Source: Vicia villosa
Lineage: Eukaryota; Streptophyta; Magnoliopsida; Fabales; Fabaceae
Assembly: GCF_029867415.1 (NCBI RefSeq)
Contig: NW_026705926.1
Coordinates: 248,001 to 312,000, forward strand
DNA: 64,000 nucleotides
Direction: 5' to 3'
Below the pieces are notes generated by a model that saw only the letters and a list, made by a program, of their open reading frames with translations, was not told the origin of the DNA and ran no database searches. Position numbers and translations under genes: made by a program. This document shows, one piece after another, positions 55,765 to 64,000 of the stretch (position 1 is its first letter; each line of letters begins with the position of its first letter).

Positions 55765-56910
55765 GAGTGAAGACCCATTTTGGTCCCTCACAAATATTAC
55801 AGGAGTCAAATTAGTCCCTCACAAAAAAATTGACCCAACTTAATCCCTTACAAAATTTAACCGGATCATATTAGTCCTTCTGCTAATATTTTTTTCAAAT
55901 CGGTTTTTTCCTACATAGACATCAGTTCTTTTCATACTTTTAAACCATGACTGGACTAACACGTTGAATTTTTTAATTTGTTACTTTTTAAATACTAAAT
56001 TAATTTTTATTTTTAATTTCATTTTTAAGCAGTTATCAATGAATAATATCAAAAAAGCCAAAATTATTTCTTATATAGTAATTTTTAAATAAGTAATTTT
56101 CATGATTTCTACTAATATTAACAAATTTTATACATAAATTTTTATCTATGAGGTCTCAAATCCAAGTCCTTTCAAGTTAAATGATTTTCACTTTACAACT
56201 AGACAAATCAATTTCTATCGTTAATAAAGTGACTATCATTTACAACTAGAAAAATCAATTTCTATTGTTAGTAAAGTGACTATTATTTACAACAAGACAA
56301 ATTAATTTCTATTGTTAGTAAAGTGACTATCATTTACAACTAGATAAATCAACTTCTATGGTTAATAAAGTGATTATCATTTACAACTAGACAAATCAAT
56401 TTCTACGGTTAGTAAAGTGACTATCAATAATAACCAGACATATACATTTCTATTGTTAGTAAAGTGACTATCATTTATAAATAGACAAATCAATTTCTAT
56501 TTTATTAAATTGACTGTCATTTAATCTGAAGATACTTAGGTTCGAGACTATATTGATACAAATTTTGTATTTTTCATTTTAAATTTAGAATTATTTAAGA
56601 TTAACCACATGGGTCTGAGTTCAACTCCTTATAAGAAACAATTTTGGCTTTTTATATTATTAATTTATAATTGTTTAAAAATGAAATTAAAAATAAAAAT
56701 TTAAAAAATGAAAATAAAATAAAATAAAAGTCAACGTGGCAGTCTAGTCACGGTTTAAAACTAGGAAAAAACCGGTTTGAAAAAAATATTAACCGAAGGA
56801 CTTATATGATCCGGTTAAATTTTATAAGGGATTAAATTGGGTCTATTTTATTGTGAAGGACTAATTTTTCTTGTGTAATATTTGTGAGGGACCAAAATGG
56901 GTCTTCACTC
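55765..56910. mobile_element. Mutator-like non-autonomous element with long TIRs and 9-bp TSD
   Basis: The left end GAGTGAAGACCCATTTTGG and the right end CCAAAATGGGTCTTCACTC are inverted. The related inverted segments continue for about 150 bp on each side. AAATAAAAA flanks both ends (55756-55764 and 56911-56919), a 9-bp TSD as expected for Mutator-like elements, though it is low-complexity sequence. Between the arms are about seven copies of a 47-bp tandem unit (56180-56510, AAAGTGACTATCATTTACAA). No transposase. The element is 1146 bp. Confidence 0.8.
56180..56510. repeat. 47-bp tandem repeat inside the Mutator-like element
   Basis: About seven copies of AAAGTGACTATCATTTACAA plus CTAGACAAATCAATTTCTA and a TTGTTAGT end, with scattered changes. 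Confidence 0.85.
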
Positions 56911-56919
56911 AAATAAAAA

Positions 56920-57424
56920 GAATACATAGAATAATCATTAAAAAAATTACTATCATTTAATGGAATAATTAAGGAAAGAATATAATAGAAGGAGATATTG
57001 TTTTGCATCCATAACATAAGAACTTGCAAAGTTGAAAGAAAAAAATTTTGAGAGGGGAATTTCATACAAACATTTAGGAGTTGGATCCTTTGATAAAAAA
57101 TCTGAAAGTGGATAAAGAACAAATATTTCTTAGCGATGATTTCATACCAAAAAATCTATACTACATATTTTTAGCATAAGTAATTTTTTGTTTCTCCAAA
57201 AAACTCAACACATGAACACCGCCAACTCTAATACTTGATCATAATGTCATTGAACTATCCTCATGTTCCCCTACTATGCATGCCTATACCACCAATAAAC
57301 AAAATAAAAATTAGTCATTCAACTTAAATATTGTCAATTCATTCAACCATTTCATCAAGCATATATCAAATATTTTGTTCATAACTTATGTGTAAGAATC
57401 AGATCCAATGTCTGCTACTCAAGT
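56920..57424. other. AT-rich spacer
   Basis: No gene or named repeat is seen. Confidence 0.4.
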
Positions 57425-58559
57425 TGTTAGAACAAGATTTGTTCTGATCAATATTCTTAGTTTTGATGATAACAAGGATATGAATTTTGTATGAGACAAT
57501 GTGGTACTCTAATACTATGCAATTTCCGTTTCAAGAATTATACAAAGAGTATGCACAAAATAAGCGTAAGAAGCATTGACTCAGAAGGTTCAGCATGCAA
57601 CATCAGAACATGGTCTGGCAAGACATCAGAAGATGGTCAAGCAGAATCAGAACATGGGTCTATGGAAGCATCAGAAGAACTTGAGATCAGAAGCAGAAGC
57701 ACTGAAGTTCTCATGGTATCACGCTAAGAAGCACTTCAAGGTCAGAAGACAAGAAGATGCTCTGCACCAAGCTGTTTGACTCCGATGATATTCAAACGTT
57801 GTTTACACAAACATCAGATCAGAAGCAAGTACTAGATGGCAGGCTACGCTGACTAACAAAAGGAACGTTAGAAGCTATTAAAGGCAACGCCAGTAGACAC
57901 AGCGGAAACAAGGCTTGAGGTAGTTGACAAAAGAGTGAAACATTAAATGCAATGCTGTACGGATTACGCAAAGCATTAAATGCTCCCAACGGTCATCTTC
58001 TCAAGTGCCTATAAATATGAAGTTCTGATAAGAAGCTGGTTGACGAATCTTTGTACAAACTTACAGAAACGCTGTTCAAACTCTAAAGCTCTCAAACTTC
58101 ATCATCAAGCTCACTACATTGCTGTTGTAATATATTAGTGAGATTAAGCTTAAACTTTAAGAGAAATATCACAGTTGTGATTATAGCTTTTAAGAAGCAT
58201 TGTAATACTCTTAGAATTTGTTTACATTAATTTGTAAAGGACTAGAGTGATCAGGTTGTTGATCAGTATACTCTAGCAAGTCTTAGAAGTTGTCTAAGCA
58301 GTTTGTTCCTAGAGTGATCAGGTTGTGATCAGGATACTCTAGAAGACTTAGAGTGTTTCTAAATGGAAAACCATTGTAATCAAGTGTGATTAGTGGATTA
58401 AATCCTCAGGTGAGGTAAATCACTCCAAGGGGGTGGACTGGAGTAGTTTTGTTAACAACAAACTAGGATAAAAATCATTGTGCAAATTGTTTTTATCTTA
58501 CAAGTTTTTAAAGCTACACTTATTCAAACCCCCCTTTCTAAGTGTTTTTCTATCCTTCA
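57425..58559 (+). repeat. 5' LTR of a SIRE/Maximus-type copia element
   Basis: 1135 bp, TGTTAGAACA at 57425 to TATCCTTCA at 58559, directly followed by the PBS. A TATA box (TATAAATA) lies at 58010-58017. The 58240-58350 region has the duplicated phrase AGAGTGATCAGGTTG. The 5-bp left flank is CAAGT; the 3' LTR is not in the window, so neither the TSD nor LTR identity can be tested. Open frames inside the LTR are chance. Confidence 0.85.
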
Positions 58560-58561
58560 AT

Positions 58562-58573
58562 TGGCATCAGAGC
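58562..58573 (+). promoter_or_regulatory. Primer-binding site for initiator tRNA-Met (one change)
   Basis: TGGCATCAGAGC matches the copia-type PBS TGGTATCAGAGC except for T-to-C at position 4. Confidence 0.85.
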
Positions 58574-58645
58574 GCCGGTTCTAAGGTGCAAGCACTTAAC
58601 AATGTTTAGAAAAGATTCAGGAAGAGAAAAACGCTTTAGTAAAAG

Positions 58646-60570
58646 ATGGCTGGTGAAATTCCAACAACTACATCTACATCTGGCTCTGCTGAGCAATACA
58701 ATGGTAACAATGGTTACACTAGACCTCAGTATTTGATGGTGAAAACTTTGAATACTGGAAAGATAAACTGGAAAGTTATTTCCTTGGTCTAGATGGTGAA
58801 CTATGGGATCTTCTGATGGATGGTTACAAACATCCAGTAAAAGCTTCAGGCGTAAGGCTTACTAGACAAGAAATGGATGATGATCAAAAGAAGCTTTTCA
58901 AGAATCATCATACATGTAGGACTGTTTTGTTGAATGCTATCTCTCATGCTGAGTATGAGAAGATACCTAACAGGGAAACTGCCTATGATATATATGAGTC
59001 ATTAAAAATGACTCATGAGGGAAATGCTCAAGTCAAGGAGACTAAAGCTCTAGCTCTAATCCAGAAATATGAAGCCTTCAAGATGGAGGATGATGAAGAT
59101 ATTGAGAAAATGTTCTCAAGATTTCAAACGCTAACTGCTGGATTGAGAGTTCTAGATAAAGGATATACCAAGGCTGATCATGTAAAGAAGATCATCAGAA
59201 GCTTACCCAGAAGATGGGGTCCAATGGTGACTGCATTCAAGATTGCAAAGAATCTGAATGAGGTTTCTTTGGAAGAGCTAATCAGTGCCTTAAGAAGCCA
59301 TGAGATAGAGCTGGATGCAAACGAGCCCCAAAAGAAAGGTAAGTCTATTGCATTAAAATATAATTTTAAAAAATGCACTAACGCTTTTCAGGCAGAAGAA
59401 GTAGATTCTGAGGAATCAGAATCAGAAGAAGAAGAAGAAGATGAACTGTCCATGATCTCCAGAAGGGTAAACCAACTCTGGAAGAGCAAACAAAAGAAGT
59501 TCAAGAGCTTCAGAGGTTCAAAGAAATTTGAACGAGGAGAATCTTCTGGTGGCAGAAGATCTGACAAGAAGAAAGTTGTCTGCTATGAGTGCAATGAGCC
59601 TGGACACTTCAAGAATGATTGTCCAAAACTTCAGAAGGAGAATCCCATGAAGAAGTTTCATAAGAAGAAAGGTCTTGTGGCAACATGGGATGATTCTGAA
59701 TCTGAATCAGAATCAGACTCTGAAGGAGAACAAGCCAACTTTGCACTGATGGCCACAGTAGATGATGGATCAGAATCTACATCAGAATCAGATTCTGAAG
59801 AGGTATTTTCTGAACTATCTAGAGATGAATTAGTTTCCAGCTTGATTGAACTTCTGGAACTCAAGGCTCACCTTAGTATCAAATACAAAAAGCTGAAAAA
59901 GCAATTTGAATTTGAAACTAAGAAGTTGGAATCGGAAAATTCTGTACTGAAGGAAAAAGTCTTAAATTTATCCAAAAATAGTGGATCTCCTTCTGAATCA
60001 GAAAAATCCATTCCTAGTCTAAATCATATTCTGAAAGAATATGACTCGAGCTTCAGAAAGTTCCTATCTAGAAGTATTGGCATAAGTCATCTTGCTTCTA
60101 TGATATATGGTGTTTCTGGAAACAGAAGGTTTGGTTTTGGCTATGAGGGTGATACCTCACATAAATTTGAACCTGTTGATGATATGAAAATCATATACAA
60201 GCCATTGTATGATCAGTTCAAATATGGCCATGCACATGATATTAGGCTCACTTCACATGCACAGAGTTTTAACACTGTACACACCAAGAAGCATGTGACA
60301 CAACCTAAGAAATATCATGATGTCAAACCTAAAGAATATCATGCTGTTCCTCCTGTTAACTATTATGCTAAACCCAAGTTCAATCAGAACTTGAGGAAAA
60401 CTAACAAGAAAGGACCCAAGAAATTGTGGGTACCTAAGGAGAAGATAATTTCTGTTGCAGATATCCTTAGCTGCAAAGAGGACAAAGCACAAAATGTCAT
60501 GGTACCTGGACTCTGGGTGCTCGCGACACATGACGGGAAGAAGGTCTACATTCCAAGACCTGGTGCTTAA
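58646..60570 (+). pseudogene. gag: SIRE/Maximus-type Gag with one frameshift
   Basis: The natural ATG is at 58646 (MAGEIPTTTSTSG...). A 1-bp deletion near 58728-58732 shifts the frame, so the main open frame (584 residues counted from the internal ATG at 58816) continues out of phase with it. Recognisable parts are the UBN2/Gag-type helical region (WDLLMDGYKHP ... YEKIPNRETAYDIYESLKMTHEG), a zinc knuckle CYECNEPGHFKNDC near residue 255 of the open frame (CX2CX4HX4C), and acidic Ser/Glu runs on both sides. A coiled-coil segment (LIELLELKAHLSIKYKKLKK) follows. It ends 116 nt inside the pol frame. Gag would build the virus-like particle. The frameshift probably inactivates this copy. Confidence 0.85.
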
Positions 60571-61933
60571 ACCAGGTGGAGAAGTCAAGTTTGGAGGAGA
60601 TCAGAAGGGCAAGATCATTGGCTCTCGAACCATAAGTTTTGGTAACTCTCCTTCCATAACTAATGTACTTCTTGTAGAAGGATTAACGCATAACTTATTG
60701 TCCATAAGTCAATTAAGTGACAATGGTTATGATATAATCTTCAATCAAAAGTCTTGCAAGGCTGTAAGTCAGAAGGATGGTTCAATCCTATTTACAGGCA
60801 AGAGAAAGAATAACATCTGTAAGATTGATCTTTCAGATCTTGAGAAGCAGAAGGTGACTTGCCTTATGTCTGTTTCTGAAGAGCAATGGGTCTGGCACAG
60901 AAGATTAGGACATACTAGTTTGAAAAAGATTTCTCAGATTAACAAACTAAATCTGGTCAGAGGTCTCCCTAATCTAAAGTATAAATCAGATGCTCTTTGT
61001 GAAGCATGTCAGAAGGGCAAGTTCTCCAAACCTGCATTCAAATCTAAGAATGTTGTCTCTTCCTCAAGGCCGTTAGAACTTCTGCATATTGATCTGTTTG
61101 GACCAGTCAAAACAATATCTATCAGAGGGAAGAAATATGGATTAGTCTTTGTAGATGATTATAGCCGCTGGACATGGGTAAAGTTCTTAAAACACAAGGA
61201 TGAGTCTCATTCAGTGTTCTTTGAATTCTGCATTCAAATCCAATCTGAGAAGGAGTGTAAAATCATAAAGGTCAGAAGTGATCATGGTGGCGAATTTGAG
61301 AACAGATTCTTTGAGGAGTTCTTCAAAGAAAATGGTATTACCCATGATTTCTCTTGTCCTAGAACTCCACAACAAAATGGAGTTGTAGAGCGAAAGAATA
61401 GGACTCTGCAAGAAATGGCCAGAACCATGATCAATGAGACAAATATGGCTAAACACTTCTGGGCAGAAGTAATAAACACTGCATGTTATATTCAGAATAG
61501 AATCTCTATAAGACCTATTCTAAATAAGACTCCTTATGAATTGTGGAAGAACAGAAAGCCCAACATTTCATATTTTCATCCTTTTGGATGTGTGTGTTTT
61601 ATTCTAAATACTAAAGATCATCTTGGTAAGTTTGATTCTAAGGCACAAAAATGTTTTCTTCTTGGATATTCTGAACGCTCTAAAGGCTACAGAGTATACA
61701 ATACTGAAACATTGGTTGTAGAAGAATCAATCAATATCAGGTTTGATGATAAGCTTGGTCTTGAAAAACCAAAGCAGTTTGAGAATTTTGCAGATATAAA
61801 TATTGACATATCAGAAGCTGTAGAACCAAGAAGCAAAGCTCCAGAAGCTGAAAGTCTCAGAAGCAATGGATCAGAAGATCAAGTTGCTGCATCTTTAGAG
61901 AATCTTAGGATTTCTGAAGAGCCAACAGTCTGA
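60455..61933 (+). pseudogene. pol: Copia Pol, first part: protease and integrase, ended by a stop
   Basis: The frame is +1 relative to gag and overlaps it. The protease active site WYLDSGCSRHMTG is at about residues 17-29, followed by the GAG-pre-integrase zinc region (HRRLGHTSLKKI ... CEACQKGKFS). The integrase catalytic core follows, with Asp in LLHIDLFGP, Asp in VRSDHGGEF and Glu in QQNGVVERKNR (D, D, E all present). An in-frame TGA at 61931-61933 then stops translation. The same frame continues directly into reverse transcriptase. One point mutation can explain the stop. Confidence 0.88.
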
Positions 61934-63078
61934 AGATCATCTAGACTTTCATCAGCTCATTCAGAAGATGTGATCCTTGGAAAGAAAGATGATCCCATCA
62001 GAACAAGAGCATTCCTTAAGAACAATGCAGACTGTCAATTAGGTCTTGTTTCCTTGATCGAGCCAACTTCTGTTGATCAAGCTCTAGAGGATCTAGACTG
62101 GATAATTGCCATGCAAGAAGAACTAAATCAGTTTACAAGGAATGATGTATGGGATTTGGTTCCTAGACCAAAAGGATTCAACATCATTGGTACTAAGTGG
62201 GTGTTCAGAAACAAGCTTAGTGAAAAGGGAGAAGTGGTAAGAAACAAAGCCAGACTAGTGGCTCAGGGATATAGTCAGCAAGAAGGGATTGACTATATAG
62301 AAACCTTTGCACCAGTGGCCAGGTTAGAATCTATTCGCTTATTAATCTCTTTTGCCACTCAACATAACATCACTCTGTATCAGATGGATGTTAAGAGTGC
62401 CTTCTTAAATGGTTATACATATGAGGAAGTCTATGTCCACCAACCTCCTGGTTTCGAAGACTCTAAGTCTCCAGAACATGTTTTCAAACTTAAGAAATCA
62501 TTGTATGGATTGAAGCAAGCTCCCAGAGCTTGGTATGAAAGATTAAGTTCTTTCCTTCTGGACAATGGTTTCACTAGAGGACAAGTGGACACAACTCTCT
62601 TTTGTAAAACATCTAAGAAGGACATTTTAATTTGTCAAATTTATGTTGATGATATTATCTTTGGAACATCTAATGCTTCACTTGGAAAGGAGTTTGCTAA
62701 GTCTATGCAGGCTGAATTTGAAATGAGTATGATGGGTGAACTCAAGTATTTCCTTGGGATCCAAATCAACCAAACTTCTGATAGAACCTATGTTCATCAA
62801 ACGAAGTATGTGAAAGAACTTCTGAAGAAGTTTAATCTTTCTGAAAGCAAAGAAGCCAAAACTCCTATGCATCCAACATGTGTCCTAGGTAAGGATGAGG
62901 TAAGTAAAAAGGTAGATCATAAGTTGTACAGAGATATGATTGGATCTCTTCTATACTTAACTGCTTCTAGACCTGACATTCTATTCAGTGTTTGTTTGTG
63001 TGCTAGATTCCAATCAGATCCTAGAGAATCTCACTTAACTGTTGTTAAGAGAATTCTAAGATATCTGAAAGGTACTAC
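61934..63078 (+). pseudogene. pol: Copia Pol, second part: reverse transcriptase, truncated
   Basis: It is in frame with the preceding pol segment, separated only by the TGA. Reverse transcriptase motifs are in order: VPRPKGFNIIGTKWVFRNKL, YQMDVKSAFLNG, SLYGLKQAPRAWY and the catalytic YVDD in QIYVDDIIFG. The homology runs on to LYLTASRPDILFSVC and RILRYLKGTT. It ends at 63078, where an Ogre-type LTR starts, so RNase H, the 3' end of pol and the 3' LTR are missing from the window and presumably lie beyond the insertion. Confidence 0.9.
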
Positions 63079-64000
63079 TGTCGCGGGGAAAAATCGTTGT
63101 TTTTTTTCGGGATGAAACACCTGATGCCTTCTTTGGGCTCGAGTGCTCAAAAAATGATTTTTCTTTTGTACGGACCAAACTTTTTATTATTTCCAAAGGA
63201 GGAAAAGGAAAAAAGCTGCAATAACCTAAAAGTGGGGGGAGAGATCTTTGGGTAAGAGGGTTGGTTATACGAAGGGAAGGTATTAGCACCCAACGTATCT
63301 ATAGTACTCTATAGGTTTCTTTGTTTTGTTTTTCCATTCTTGTTATTGAGAGGTTCTTGTGAAATAGGTGGGACCTAAGGTGTTTGTTTGATTATGCTCG
63401 CAAAGATCATCGCGATCCTCTGCATACATATCCCTTAGAGGGAATCAGAGCATCTGTAGCTCGGGGTCTACGGGTGCTAAGGTTTGAGTGGTTTTTTTTG
63501 TTTTGTTTTGCTCGCCAAGGATCGACCTTGTGCCTACGTATTCTCAAAGGGATGTTGAGAAAGTCAGAGCAATCGTAGTTCCCACTTATGCTAGTGGAAG
63601 CAAAGGAAAATAGACAAATGTCATCTAAATGCTTGATGTATCTAATCTATATCATCACATACATCTGTTTGATTTTTGTTTGAAAATCTTTTCATTATAA
63701 GCCCTGGGCCATGCCACTTATGGTGCTTAGAATGATAAAGATGTTTTTTTTGTTTAACCAGCCTTGTGGCAAAAACTTTCAATGAAGTCAGCCTTGTGAC
63801 AAAAAGTTTTGATTAATCAGCCAGCCTCGTGGCAAAAGTTTCAATGAAGTCAGCCTTGTGACAAAAACTTTGATTAATCAGCCAGTATGGTGGCAAAACG
63901 GTTTGATTGATTAGCCAGCCTTGTGGCAAAAAAGTTTGATTTGATTGATTGTTTGTGATGATATAGAAGAGATACTCCTATCATAGAGATGAAAAATGTC
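63079..64000 (-). mobile_element. Ogre-type LTR inserted in copia pol, runs off the window
   Basis: It starts TGTCGCGGGG at 63079, exactly where copia homology ends. The 5 bp before it are ACTAC. It carries the family landmarks GAAGGGAAGGTATTAGCACC at about 63274, TCGCCAAGGATCGACC and TGCCTACGTATTCTC. By analogy with 4477 and 31015 this is the end of a minus-strand LTR. A short tandem repeat fills 63745-63945. Whether it is a solo LTR or part of a full element cannot be seen. Confidence 0.75.
63745..63945. repeat. Short tandem repeat in the Ogre-type LTR
   Basis: About seven copies of AGCCTTGTGGCAAAAACTTT alternating with a TTGATTAATC or CAATGAAGTC ending, about 30 bp each, giving an approximate 62-bp dimer. 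Confidence 0.8.

Noticed and set aside
57491..57779. Two frames in the copia 5' LTR
   Set aside because: They lie between the TG start of the LTR and the TATA box, with no domain; chance frames.

Overview
This is plant nuclear DNA, most likely from a legume of the pea/vetch tribe (Fabeae). The evidence is AT-rich sequence, spliced genes with GT-AG introns, several LTRs with the hallmarks of Ogre-type Ty3/gypsy elements (a PBS related to TGGCGACTCTGTTGGGGAC, a truncated Ogre-type gag, long LTRs with tandem repeats), a SIRE/Maximus-type Ty1/copia element and Athila- and Tekay-like LTRs. The species cannot be fixed from sequence alone. There are no bacterial features.

Host genes are few. (1) A two-exon F-box/LRR gene of the SKIP19 type lies at 13444-15145 (+). 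(2) An intronless gene for a cytochrome b561, DM13 and DOMON domain protein (At5g54830 type) lies at 36474-39167 (+). (3) An intronless, divergent SKP1-like gene lies at 41559-42011 (-). (4) A possible captured gene fragment (exon 1, intron, start of exon 2) lies at 47463-47790 (+). A plant-mobile-domain (MAIN/PMD) pseudogene lies at 43140-43850 (-).

The rest is nested transposons. 1-6625: remains of a minus-strand Ogre derivative (5' LTR, PBS, truncated gag, 40-bp tandem repeats), with a 534-bp solo LTR in the repeats. 6626-9970: gypsy fragments and a 48-bp repeat array. 10080-13293: a Tekay-like LTR holding an Athila-like solo LTR. 16042-26156: an Ogre-type LTR holding a complete, young Athila-type element (18835-25320) that has gag and protease but no reverse transcriptase or integrase. 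26157-35270: a PF04195-type retroelement gene with a solo LTR in it, followed by an LTR fragment holding a 3.84-kb Ogre solo LTR. 43850-47887: an LTR inserted in the first seven bases of an older LTR. 49335-54155: a candidate Helitron. 54598-56910: two inverted-repeat DNA elements and a perfect 78-bp palindrome. 57425-63078: a copia element, cut off by an Ogre-type LTR that runs off the right edge.

Target-site duplications read directly from the sequence date many events relative to each other: GATGG (109-642), CGTAC (10690-12222), GGAAG (18835-25320), CCTAT (27537-29441), CACAC (31015-34857), TAACA (43857-46753) and the 9-bp AAATAAAAA (55765-56910). The number of solo LTRs suggests frequent LTR-LTR recombination. 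The closest thing to an active system is the gag-only Athila-type element at 18835-25320.
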